Shown one piece after another: positions 8,542 to 16,532 of a DNA stretch of 64,000 bases; the stretch's first letter is position 1, and every line of letters begins with the position of its first letter. Under the pieces are notes generated by a model. It worked only from the letters and a program-made list of their open reading frames with translations. It was not told the DNA's origin and ran no database searches. Both the position numbers and the translations under genes were made by a program. This DNA is from an uncultured Acidimicrobiales bacterium (GTDB lineage: Bacteria > Actinomycetota > Acidimicrobiia > Acidimicrobiales > SZUA-35), in the NCBI GenBank assembly GCA_937976305.1, contig CALJSB010000007.1:56653-120652 (forward strand), in the 5' to 3' direction.

Positions 8542-9654
8542 CTAGTTTGCCGCCGCAGGACGAGAAGCGACCAACCGGTCGAGTTCGGCCAAGATGATCG
8601 GATCTGTCTCGACCTGCGCCGCGCTGTCAACCATTTCGGTGTACCCAAGCCGGCGCGCAGCCCACAGCGCGTGCTGCCGCAACAACACGCTGTCAGACTC
8701 GACGAACCGCTGCACCAACCGTCGGACGTCCTGGTCGGCGGGGTCTGCAGTGTTGCCGATCACCACCAGGGCCGTTCGCCGCACGATGTCGAGATTGCGG
8801 TCAGCGATATACCAACGGCCAACGCGGTCGAGGAGCTCGTCGTCAGTTGCATGAAGCAACCACGCGAGTTCGACCCACGGGTCAGCATCCGCCTCTGCCG
8901 CGGGTGCAGGCCCGAGCCGACGGTTAGGCGGACAGACTTCTTGGCAGTCGTCGCATCCATACAACCGGTCGCCGAGCGGTTCTCGAAACTCAACCGGGAT
9001 CTCACCCGGGGCCTGCACAAGCCAAGCAAGGCAGCGGCGAGCGTCGACCACGCCCGGAGCGACGATCGCATCGGTTGGGCAATCGTCGAGGCAACGACGA
9101 CACGGGCCACAACCATCCGGCCTGGCACCAGATGACGGCTCGAGTGCTGCGTCGGTGATCACCGCGCCGAGAACAAACCAACTTCCCGCACCAGGTATCA
9201 GCAAGTTGGCGTTCTTGCCGTACCAGCCCAAACCGGCGCGATAGGCGACGTTGCGATCGACCAAGTTGTTGTCGTCGAGGTGCACGCGAGCGTTCCAACC
9301 CTCCTCAACAAGAACCGCGGCCACCGCTTCGAGAGCGGTGCGAAGCTCGCCGTAGTGGTCACGCCAGGCGTAGTGGGCGACTCGTCCGACAGCCTCAGCA
9401 GGACGATCGACCGGAGCCCGCCGATAGCTCATGGCGCCGGCGATGATCGACTGCGCTCCTGCCAAGGCCCGAGCCGGATCAGTGCTCCGAGCCGGGTTGC
9501 GATACGTGAAGTTCATCGACCCGGCCAGGCCCTGCTCCTTGCGGAGAGGTATCACCGTGGCCGCTGGTTCCAAGACGTCGGATCCGGTGATGCCGACCGC
9601 ATCGAGTCCCGCTGCACGCCCGGCATTCAGAACTCGAGCCGTGAGCGCCTGCAT
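8542..9654 (-). CDS. queG: Epoxyqueuosine reductase
   Basis: Last step of queuosine tRNA modification: reduces epoxyqueuosine to queuosine using cobalamin and two [4Fe-4S] clusters. About 370 aa from the internal ATG at 9654 (MQALTARVLNAGRAAG), chosen because homology starts there; the longer upstream frame is unlike the family. Visible features are DRNVAYRAGLGWYGKNANLL, the first ferredoxin-type cluster motif CGPCRRCLDDCPTDAI, and CLAW followed by CDDCQEVCPPN. A C-terminal HEAT-like region (residues about 275-360) is present, as in QueG. No other queuosine genes are in the window, so tRNA-guanine transglycosylase and QueA must lie elsewhere. Confidence 0.92.
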   Translation of the reverse strand: MQALTARVLNAGRAAGLDAVGITGSDVLEPAATVIPLRKEQGLAGSMNFTYRNPARSTDPARALAGAQSIIAGAMSYRRAPVDRPAEAVGRVAHYAWRDHYGELRTALEAVAAVLVEEGWNARVHLDDNNLVDRNVAYRAGLGWYGKNANLLIPGAGSWFVLGAVITDAALEPSSGARPDGCGPCRRCLDDCPTDAIVAPGVVDARRCLAWLVQAPGEIPVEFREPLGDRLYGCDDCQEVCPPNRRLGPAPAAEADADPWVELAWLLHATDDELLDRVGRWYIADRNLDIVRRTALVVIGNTADPADQDVRRLVQRFVESDSVLLRQHALWAARRLGYTEMVDSAAQVETDPIILAELDRLVASRPAAAN

Positions 9655-9746
9655 CACGTGATTGTATGGGCTCGCCGCAGGAGCCCGCCGCTGGTGTAAC
9701 GGCCTCAACATCTTGGCTGTCACAGCCCATCTCTACGGTGCATGAC

Positions 9747-9941
9747 ATGAGTTTCTCCATCGATTGCTCCAGCTGCGTACGCCAGCACACCTCGACGTGC
9801 GACGACTGTGTCGTCATGTTTCTCACCTCCAGAGAGCCCGATGAAGCGGTCGTCATCGATGTGGCCGAGTTTGCTGCCCTCAAGCGGCTGCAATCGGCCG
9901 GCATGGTGCCTGAGCTGCAGCACGAGGCCAAGAGCGGCTGA
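9747..9941 (+). CDS. Small CxxC-CxxC protein (64 aa)
   Basis: A 64-aa protein with the pattern C-x2-C-x7-C-x2-C in residues 7-21 (CSSC ... CDDC), followed by VVIDVAEFAALKRLQSAGMVP. The four cysteines look like a small zinc or iron-sulfur site. I recall similar short cysteine-rich hypothetical proteins in other actinobacteria, but know no function. It is divergent from queG (92 bases between starts) and lies 17 bases upstream of the alcohol dehydrogenase that precedes mftABC, so it may be co-transcribed with those genes. The ATG at 9747 is preferred; a GTG three codons upstream is possible. Confidence 0.7.
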   Translation: MSFSIDCSSCVRQHTSTCDDCVVMFLTSREPDEAVVIDVAEFAALKRLQSAGMVPELQHEAKSG

Positions 9942-9958
9942 CCGCTACCCTCGATGCC

Positions 9959-11122
9959 GTGAAGGCTCTGGAATTCAGTCGTCAAGAAGGCCGCTACGTC
10001 GCTGCCGCCATTAGCTCGCGGATCCGCCCCGGGAGTGGCGCAACGACCGGGCCTCTTGATCTCGTCGATACCGACGCCCCCGATCTGCCCGGGCCGGGGT
10101 GGCATCGAGTCACCACTCGGCTGTCCGGCATCTGCGGTTCTGACCTCTCGACGGTCGACGGCCAGTCTTCCCGCTATTTCGAGCCATGGATTTCCTTTCC
10201 CTTTATCCTCGGTCACGAAGTAGTGGGCGAACTCGAGGACGGCACTCGTGTCGTTGTCGAAACGGTGCTCGGCCATGCGGCGCGCGGCTTTGAGCCACCG
10301 TTTGAGGGTGCGGGTCCCAGCGACACCGACGACTACCGCCACCTCGTGGCCGGCGATCTCGACCCCGGCATTCAGATCGGCTACTGCGCATCCACCGGCG
10401 GCGGATGGGCCACCGAGTTCATCGCTCACGAGTCACAGATCCATCGTCTCGACGACTCGATCACCGACGAGCAGGCCGTCGTGATCGAACCAACTGCCGT
10501 TGGCATCCATGCCGCCTTGCGGGTGCCGGTTCCCGACGGAGCGATCGTGGCGATCCTCGGTGCTGGCACGATGGGCCTCACTGCACTCGCTGCGCTCAGA
10601 ACCCACACGAACCCCAGCCGCATCATCGTCGGAGCCAAATACCCCGAACAGGTCGAGCTCGCTCGAAGCCTCGGTGCCGATGAGGTCGTGGCGCCCGACG
10701 AAGTCGCCCGCTCCGTACGCCGGGCGACAAACAGCTTCTTCATTGGCGACGACTTGTCGGGTGGAGCCGACGTCGTCATTGACGCCGTCGGCAGCGAAGC
10801 CTCGCTGGAAGAATCGATTGGGATCTGCCGACCCAAGGGAAGCGTCGTTCTTGTCGGCATGCCCGGACGCGCCACCATCGACTTCACGGCGCTGTGGCAC
10901 CGAGAAGTGGCCCTTGTGGGCGCCTACACCTACGGAACCGAGACGCTGAGCGACGGCACCAAGCGAAGCGCGTTCGACCTCGCACAGGAGCTCGTTGTTT
11001 CGGCCGACCTCGGCCGTCTCGTTGGTGCCACCTACCGGCTCGATGAGTACGAAGATGCGCTCTTGCACGCTGCCAACAGTGGACGGCGCGGCACCATCAA
11101 AGTCTGTTTCGATCTTCGCTGA
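9959..11122 (+). CDS. Zinc-type medium-chain alcohol dehydrogenase, mycofactocin-linked
   Basis: 387 aa, GTG start. Medium-chain dehydrogenase fold: catalytic zinc ligand Cys59 in GICGSD, ILGHE (His/Glu) and TGGGWATEF, then a Rossmann NAD(P)-binding motif GAGTMGLTALAAL. The loop that normally carries four structural-zinc cysteines (region VLGHAARGFEPPFEGAG, about residues 99-115) has none, so the structural zinc site appears lost. It ends 23 bases before the mftA start on the same strand. Mycofactocin-associated dehydrogenases commonly keep a non-exchangeable nicotinamide that is re-oxidised by mycofactocin (established for related enzymes). I infer this enzyme may be a client of that kind; the alcohol or sugar substrate is unknown. 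Confidence 0.85.
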   Translation: MKALEFSRQEGRYVAAAISSRIRPGSGATTGPLDLVDTDAPDLPGPGWHRVTTRLSGICGSDLSTVDGQSSRYFEPWISFPFILGHEVVGELEDGTRVVVETVLGHAARGFEPPFEGAGPSDTDDYRHLVAGDLDPGIQIGYCASTGGGWATEFIAHESQIHRLDDSITDEQAVVIEPTAVGIHAALRVPVPDGAIVAILGAGTMGLTALAALRTHTNPSRIIVGAKYPEQVELARSLGADEVVAPDEVARSVRRATNSFFIGDDLSGGADVVIDAVGSEASLEESIGICRPKGSVVLVGMPGRATIDFTALWHREVALVGAYTYGTETLSDGTKRSAFDLAQELVVSADLGRLVGATYRLDEYEDALLHAANSGRRGTIKVCFDLR

Positions 11123-11145
11123 TCGCTTCGGCTACGTTTTCCTGC

Positions 11146-11289
11146 ATGGAACCGAGCGCACCCGTCGAGATCGAAGAACCCATTGCCGACACCACGGCCG
11201 ATGACGCTGTCGTCGCCGCTGATGAGCTGATTGCCGACGAGCTGCTCGTCGAAGAGATCTCGATCGACGGGATGTGCGGGGTCTACTAG
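11146..11289 (+). CDS. mftA: Mycofactocin precursor peptide
   Basis: A 47-aa ribosomally made precursor: acidic leader, then the diagnostic C-terminus EEISIDGMCGVY. In the known pathway MftC decarboxylates and crosslinks the terminal Val-Tyr, MftE releases the dipeptide-derived core and later steps give the redox cofactor mycofactocin. The C-terminal IDGMCGVY is essentially invariant in the family and is complete here, with the stop directly after Tyr. The ATG at 11146 follows the dehydrogenase by 23 bases, and mftB begins 14 bases after the stop, so the four genes form an operon. Confidence 0.96.
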   Translation: MEPSAPVEIEEPIADTTADDAVVAADELIADELLVEEISIDGMCGVY

Positions 11290-11303
11290 CCCCGGGCGGC
11301 CAC

Positions 11304-11612
11304 GTGACAACCTCTGAGACGGCGTTGGCGAGCCAGTTCTCGCTCGACGACCATTGGGGCCTCCATCCCCGAGTCGCACTCCGCCCAGAACCATTCGGAG
11401 CGCTCGCCTACCACTACGACAATCGCCGCCTCAATTTCGTACGTTCCCCCGACCTCGTCGCCCTTCTCGAGACGCTGGGTGATCACCGCTCGGTGCGGGC
11501 CGCGTTCGAGGCAGCCCAACTCGACCACCAACGGTGGCCGGCATTCGAAAAGGCGCTGGCCGCACTTGCGGCCTCCGACTTCATCGAGCCGATCGAACCA
11601 GGACACTCATGA
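11304..11612 (+). CDS. mftB: Mycofactocin system RRE protein MftB
   Basis: MftB binds the MftA leader and presents it to MftC (RiPP recognition element). 102 aa from the GTG at 11304, a normal size for the family. Visible family features are LHPRVALRPEPFGALAYHYDNRRLNFVRSPDL in the N-terminal half, matching the beta-strand core with its phenylalanine/tyrosine pattern, and a C-terminal helix ending LAASDFIEP. The frame extends upstream to 11274, but that would overlap the mftA coding end. The stop overlaps the mftC start by four bases (ATGA), indicating translational coupling. Confidence 0.92.
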   Translation: MTTSETALASQFSLDDHWGLHPRVALRPEPFGALAYHYDNRRLNFVRSPDLVALLETLGDHRSVRAAFEAAQLDHQRWPAFEKALAALAASDFIEPIEPGHS

Positions 11613-12727
11613 CTGCACTCACTGACGAACTGAAGCTCGGCCTCGACGCTCCCATCTGTCTCACGTGGGAGTTGACGTATGCGTGCAACCTCGCCTGCGT
11701 GCATTGCCTCAGTTCCTCCGGACGGCGTGATCCTCGCGAACTGTCGACCGAAGAGGCCAAGGCGATCATCGATGAGATGCGAGCCTTGCAGGTGTTCTAC
11801 GTGAACATCGGTGGCGGCGAGCCGATGATTCGTCCCGACTTCTTCGAGCTCTTGGAGTACGCAACCGGCAATGGCGTTGGGGTCAAGTTCTCCACCAACG
11901 GGTCGCGCATCGACGCCGAACGAGCTGAACAGCTTGCGGCAATGGAGTACCTCGACATTCAAATCTCAATCGACGGCGCAACCGCTGCGACCAACGATCG
12001 GGTTCGGGGCGAGGGCTCATTCGCAACAGCTCTCGAGGCCATGAACCATCTGCGCGATGCCAACTTTGGCCCGTTCAAGATCAGCGTGGTCATCACTCGC
12101 GAGAACGTGAGCCAACTCGATCAGTTCGAGGCGCTGGCCGAAGAGTTCGGCGCTGAACTACGACTCACCCGACTCCGACCAGCCGGACGCGGTGCCGATA
12201 CCTGGCACGAGCTGCATCCACTGCAGGAGCAACAGGTCGAGCTCTACCACTGGCTGCTCGAGCGTCCTCACGTCCTCACCGGTGACTCGTTCTTTCACCT
12301 CAATGCGCTCGGCGACGAAAATCTGCCTGGGCTCAATCTCTGCGGCGCAGGCCGAGTCGTGTGTCTGATCGACCCGGTCGGCGACGTGTATGCCTGCCCG
12401 TTCGTCCTTCACGACGAGTTCAAGGCGGGCAACGTGCGCGACAGCGGCGGTTTCGCCAGAGTGTGGAAGTCCTCGGACCTCTTCACCGAACTGCGTGAGC
12501 CGCAATCAGCTGGGGCATGCGCCAGCTGCGGTCAGTTCGATGCCTGCCAGGGTGGATGCATGGCGGCCAAGTTCTTCACCGGCATGCCGCTCGACGGGCC
12601 AGACCCCGAGTGTGTTTCGGGGCACGGCGAGGCGGCGCTGGCGAACATCGGTGTTGAGATGCGGCCGGAGCTCACGATCGATCACTCAAAGCCGACGCCG
12701 GTCAAGCTCGGCGCTACGCGGGTCTAG
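11609..12727 (+). CDS. mftC: Mycofactocin radical SAM maturase MftC
   Basis: Radical SAM/SPASM enzyme that oxidatively decarboxylates the MftA C-terminal Tyr and then forms the Val-Tyr crosslink. 372 aa from the ATG at 11609. The cluster-binding CxxxCxxC is Cys26, Cys30, Cys33 (YACNLACVHC). GGGEPMIRPDF is the SAM-binding GGE motif. The C-terminal SPASM domain has several cysteines, including VCLIDPVGDVYACPF and CASCGQFDACQGGCMAAKF. The ATGA overlap with mftB supports the start. mftD, mftE and mftF do not follow: a convergent lipoprotein gene ends 18 bases downstream, while mftE and mftF candidates occur near 35-38 kb. Confidence 0.96.
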   Translation: MTALTDELKLGLDAPICLTWELTYACNLACVHCLSSSGRRDPRELSTEEAKAIIDEMRALQVFYVNIGGGEPMIRPDFFELLEYATGNGVGVKFSTNGSRIDAERAEQLAAMEYLDIQISIDGATAATNDRVRGEGSFATALEAMNHLRDANFGPFKISVVITRENVSQLDQFEALAEEFGAELRLTRLRPAGRGADTWHELHPLQEQQVELYHWLLERPHVLTGDSFFHLNALGDENLPGLNLCGAGRVVCLIDPVGDVYACPFVLHDEFKAGNVRDSGGFARVWKSSDLFTELREPQSAGACASCGQFDACQGGCMAAKFFTGMPLDGPDPECVSGHGEAALANIGVEMRPELTIDHSKPTPVKLGATRV

Positions 12728-12744
12728 ATCGCTCGCCTCTGCGA

Positions 12745-13797
12745 CTAGGGCGTCCAGGCATCACTGACAATCGCGAGCAATACCGGTGCATCACCGCCGA
12801 GGTCGAAGACAAAGCGGACTGACTCCCAGTCGAGTCCGCCGTAGTACGAGGTTCCTCCGTGGTGGTACTCGACCGTAGATGACCCCGGGAAGAACTGGTC
12901 GATGTTGTTGATCGTGCTTCCTTGCCCGACCACCGCGTCATAACTCGTGACTTCGGTGCTCGTGAGCGCCGTTGAGCCCCGGAGCCATTCGAAGTAATCG
13001 TCGACTGTCATCTCGATGCTGGCACCTGATCCGGCTTCGACTCCCCAAATCCGGCTCGGCCCCGACATTGCGATGTCGTCGGCCGACAGCACGACATCGT
13101 CGTTACTGACGAACCCATCTGGCGACAGGAGCAGACCATTCGGTCCGACGTACTCGGCAAGCGCAGCTCGATCACCCAACGCTCCTTGCATCGTTTGCAT
13201 GGTTCCTGGCAACAACGCCGACGGCGGTTCATTGATCTGCTCGACGGTTGAGGGCTCTGGCCGCAGGAACCGCAGAGCAACCCACCCGGTGCGGCCATCC
13301 GACTCGACAACGCCCCATGCAGTATCACCGTTCACCACCTCTTCTGAGTAGCGAGTGATGCCACGAGCGTCGTGGGCCAGCTCAGCCAACACCGCACTCT
13401 CGGCGTCGGGCTCTGCCCGAACGTTGAGGACGTCATCAGGCTCGACGTTCCATACAAACCACAATGCTTCCCGCTTCTCCCATGCGGGATCGACGTCGAG
13501 ACCTGAGTCGTGGTCTGCCTCTGCATCGCCAGGTTCACTCGACTCAGGCGGTTCCGTGGTCGAGGCCGGCTCATCTGTGTCTTCGAGCTCGGGAGTCGTC
13601 TCAGCTGTCTCGGTGGTTTCTGGATCACCACCATCGGCGGCTTCTTCGGAACCGTTGGACTGAGCAACCGTGGTCGATGATCTCGACTCGTTCTCGCTGT
13701 CTCCGCATGCTGCTGCAGCAAAACAAAGAGCACAGATGCACGTCAACCACCGTTTCAGACCGGTTCGACACTTCTCCGTTTTGGTGGCCTGAGACAT
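12745..13797 (-). CDS. Lipoprotein with bacterial SH3 domain
   Basis: 350 aa. A signal peptide ends in the lipobox FAAAAC, with the lipidated Cys at about residue 31. A Ser/Thr/Glu/Pro-rich linker (to about residue 105) follows, then a bacterial SH3-like domain: WFVWNVEPDDVLNVRAEPDAESAVLAELAHDARGI ... AWGVVESDGRTGWVALRFL. The C-terminal 160 residues have no family I recognise and end in a DWESVRFVFDLGGDAPVLLAIVSD segment. Likely exported and anchored to the outer face of the membrane, possibly touching the cell wall. It converges on mftC and diverges from the CoxL-like gene. Confidence 0.85.
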   Translation of the reverse strand: MSQATKTEKCRTGLKRWLTCICALCFAAAACGDSENESRSSTTVAQSNGSEEAADGGDPETTETAETTPELEDTDEPASTTEPPESSEPGDAEADHDSGLDVDPAWEKREALWFVWNVEPDDVLNVRAEPDAESAVLAELAHDARGITRYSEEVVNGDTAWGVVESDGRTGWVALRFLRPEPSTVEQINEPPSALLPGTMQTMQGALGDRAALAEYVGPNGLLLSPDGFVSNDDVVLSADDIAMSGPSRIWGVEAGSGASIEMTVDDYFEWLRGSTALTSTEVTSYDAVVGQGSTINNIDQFFPGSSTVEYHHGGTSYYGGLDWESVRFVFDLGGDAPVLLAIVSDAWTP

Positions 13798-13898
13798 GTA
13801 CCGACTCTAGAGCAACCCGCCTCACCGCTCCGTTCGATCCCGTCTCGCTCGAAAGCGACGCACCGCGGTAGGTTCCAACCTGTTCGTTTCTCTAACGA

Positions 13899-13921
13899 GG
13901 TCTGACAACAACCGTCAGACC
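13899..13921. promoter_or_regulatory. 8-bp inverted repeat before CoxL-like gene
   Basis: GGTCTGAC and GTCAGACC are separated by seven bases and lie 20 bases upstream of the ATG at 13942, in the divergent intergenic region. The repeat could be an operator or a 5'-UTR hairpin. A smaller AGGTT/AACCT repeat lies just upstream (13869-13880). Confidence 0.45.
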
Positions 13922-13941
13922 AACTGATCGGGAGTTCCCTC

Positions 13942-16203
13942 ATGAGCATGATCGGCACCAGCGTCGTCCGAAAAGAAGACCCAGCACTGCTGACGATCGG
14001 CGGCAAGTATGTGGATGACCTCGCCCCGGAAGGCGCCCTGCACGCCACATTCGTGCGCTCGATCATGGCTCACGCCGAGATCAGCTCGATCGATACCGCA
14101 GACGCAGCTGCCATGGACGGCGTTGTTGCGGTTTTTACTGCTGACGATCTTGGACTCACCGGAGCGGCCCCAAACCCGATGCTCAACCAAGACATGCTGC
14201 GCTTCTCGCTGGCAACGGGACGCACGCGGTTTGTCGGTGAGCCGATTGCGGTCGTGATTTCGACCTCTCGAGAGGTCGGCGTCGACGCTGCTGAACTCGT
14301 CGCGATCGGCTACGAGCCTTTGCCGGCAGTGATGACCTTTGAGGACGCACTGGCCGGAGAAACACTGCTGTTCCCAGACGCGGGCACAAACGTTGCCTTC
14401 GCGGTCCCAGCCGGTGAGGAAGATGTGATGGAGGGCTGCGAGGCCACCGTCTCACTGAAGTTCCGCAACCACCGCCTCGCCCCATGCCCACTCGAGCCGA
14501 GAGCAACGGTCTCGATGTGGTCTGAGGCAGATGGCAAACCGTTCCTCACCCAATATGCGACAACCCAGGGGGCCCACGGAACTCGCGATGCGCTCGCCGG
14601 CGCCCTCGACATCGAGGCCGATCAGGTTCGCGTGATTACACCGGACGTCGGCGGTGGGTTCGGGGCCAAAAACGGCGGTTACCCCGAAGATCTCGTCGTC
14701 GCTGAGGTCGCACGCAAACTCGATACGCCCATCCGATGGGCCGAAACCCGGTCCGAAAGCATGCTCGGCCTCGTGCACGGTCGAGCCGTCGAGTTCGACG
14801 TCACAGTTGGCGGCGACCGCTCCGGTCGGGTCAAGGCCCTGAAGGTCGCCATGCTGCAAGACGGGGGCGCTTATCCCGCAGTCGGCTCGATACTTCCATT
14901 CATCACGAGGATCATGGCCTCCGGTGTGTACGACATCGAGCGCGTTGACTTTGGGGCCACGTCGCTGATGACCAATACGGTTCCTGTTGGTGCCTACCGA
15001 GGCGCTGGCCGGCCCGAAGCGGCCCACATCATGGAGCGCATGATCGACGTCTGGGCCACAGAGCTCAACCTCGACCCCGCCGACGTGCGGCGCATGAACT
15101 ACCACCAGCCAGAGGCCTTCCCGCTCACCACACCCACGGGCGCAGCGATGGACTCCGGCGAGTACGAAAAGGCGCTCGATGCTGCACTTGCGGCTGCCGA
15201 CTACGCCAGCCTGCGCAGCGAGCAGCAGCGTCGCCGCGATGCCGGCGACTCTCGCCTGCTTGGCATCGGCATCTCGTCCTACGTCGAAATCGCCAACCCG
15301 ATGGCAAACCCCGAATTCGGGAGCTGCGAGATCCGGCCCGACGGCTCAGCGCTCCTGCTGACCGGCTCGTCCTCACACGGACAGGGCCATCACACCGCCT
15401 TCGCTCAGCTGGCAGCTGATCTCACGGGCATTCCGTTCGACAAGATCGAGGTGCGCCATGGCGACACCGCCGAAGTGAAGCGGGGCGGTGGCACGGGCGG
15501 CTCAAAGTCCCTGCAGGTCGGCGGCTCAGCGGTCTACATCGCAACCGAAGACGTGGTGGCGCAGGCGAAGGACATCGCAGCCGAACTGCTCGAAGCCAAC
15601 CCAGCCGACATCGTGCTCGACACGACCTCTGGCGATTTCTCAGTCACGGGCACGCCGGCCGTGTCGAAGAGCTGGGCCGAGATCGGAGCAGCTGCTGCGG
15701 CAAACGATGGCGCAAACCTCATTGGTGAAGCCGACTTCGAACCTGGCGGAGCGACGTTCCCGTTCGGGTCCCACATCTCCGTCGTCGAAGTCGACGCCGA
15801 CACCGGCGAGGTCACGCTCCTCAACCACGTCGCCTGCGACGATGCTGGCAACATGGTCAACCCGCTGATCGTGGAGGGTCAGGTGCATGGTGGCGTCGTC
15901 AGCGGGATGGCCCAGGCTCTGATGGAAGAGTTCGTCTACGACGCAGACGGCAACCCGCTCACTGCGAACTTCATGGACTACGGCCTCGTGTCGGCAGCCG
16001 AGATGCCGAACCTTGTGCGGATCCCCCAAGAGACTCCGACGGACCGTAACCCACTCGGGGCAAAGGGAATCGGCGAATCGGGCACGATCGGGGCAACCCC
16101 AGCGGTACAGAACGCAGTGATCGATGCGTTGGCCCATCTCGGTGTGCGCCACGTCGACATCCCGGTGACGGCCGAACGCGTCTGGCGTGCCATCAACGGC
16201 TGA
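13942..16203 (+). CDS. Xanthine dehydrogenase-family molybdopterin-binding subunit (form II CoxL-like)
   Basis: Large, Mo-cofactor-binding subunit of a molybdenum hydroxylase, 753 aa. The N-terminus VRKEDPALLTIGGKYVDDL is typical. GGGFGAKNGGYPED and the active-site loop AYRGAGRPEAAH are present near residue 355; the AYRGAGR form marks 'form II' CoxL-like proteins rather than true CO dehydrogenase (AYRCSFR). The catalytic Glu is in KGIGESGTIG near residue 710. GGGTGGSKSLQVGG is present as well. Normally small [2Fe-2S] and FAD subunits are encoded beside it; none is here, so it is an orphan in this window. The substrate (an aldehyde, purine or other heterocycle) cannot be told. Confidence 0.92.
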   Translation: MSMIGTSVVRKEDPALLTIGGKYVDDLAPEGALHATFVRSIMAHAEISSIDTADAAAMDGVVAVFTADDLGLTGAAPNPMLNQDMLRFSLATGRTRFVGEPIAVVISTSREVGVDAAELVAIGYEPLPAVMTFEDALAGETLLFPDAGTNVAFAVPAGEEDVMEGCEATVSLKFRNHRLAPCPLEPRATVSMWSEADGKPFLTQYATTQGAHGTRDALAGALDIEADQVRVITPDVGGGFGAKNGGYPEDLVVAEVARKLDTPIRWAETRSESMLGLVHGRAVEFDVTVGGDRSGRVKALKVAMLQDGGAYPAVGSILPFITRIMASGVYDIERVDFGATSLMTNTVPVGAYRGAGRPEAAHIMERMIDVWATELNLDPADVRRMNYHQPEAFPLTTPTGAAMDSGEYEKALDAALAAADYASLRSEQQRRRDAGDSRLLGIGISSYVEIANPMANPEFGSCEIRPDGSALLLTGSSSHGQGHHTAFAQLAADLTGIPFDKIEVRHGDTAEVKRGGGTGGSKSLQVGGSAVYIATEDVVAQAKDIAAELLEANPADIVLDTTSGDFSVTGTPAVSKSWAEIGAAAAANDGANLIGEADFEPGGATFPFGSHISVVEVDADTGEVTLLNHVACDDAGNMVNPLIVEGQVHGGVVSGMAQALMEEFVYDADGNPLTANFMDYGLVSAAEMPNLVRIPQETPTDRNPLGAKGIGESGTIGATPAVQNAVIDALAHLGVRHVDIPVTAERVWRAING

Positions 16204-16532
16204 TCTGCCGAGGAGCGGGCGCTTACATCTCAACGACGCTCGACCACACAGAGAGAAAAAGACTCAACGTCACGTTTGGCGAGTCTGGTGGGCGTCGAGA
16301 TGCAAGCGCCTCACTTGCGCGCCCCGAATCGCACGGAATGGAAGCCAATCTCTCACTATTTCTCGCTGCTTCTGCAAGGAACGTGCTGCGACGGGCTGAA
16401 TCACGCTTCTTTCACCTGAATTGGGGCTCATCAACAAAACACCACTCACGCAAAGTGATGTCCTACGTTCACCTCGCTATCGATCGAGCGGGCAGTTCGG
16501 TCGTTCGCCCAGGGTGACCAAGGAGTTGTGGA
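16204..16532 (+). other. Intergenic leader of the surface-protein gene
   Basis: A 329-base stretch with no convincing gene. It is relatively AT-rich in its middle (about 16240-16460), as expected for a promoter region. A small hairpin TCACGCAAAGTGA is centred near 16455 and a longer imperfect hairpin lies around 16480-16510. A strong ribosome-binding site (AAGGAG, 16520-16525) precedes the ATG at 16533. I could not match the region to a known riboswitch. Confidence 0.5.

Noticed and set aside
8080..9135. 351-aa open frame on the plus strand
   Set aside because: It runs antisense across pimB and queG, both firmly identified by motifs, and has no family features.
9479..10429. 316-aa minus-strand frame
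   Set aside because: It overlaps queG, the CxxC protein and the dehydrogenase; composition fits a shadow frame.
16440..16510. Possible c-di-GMP riboswitch before the surface-protein gene
   Set aside because: A TCACGCAAAGTGA hairpin is present, but the conserved core of the GEMM class is not.
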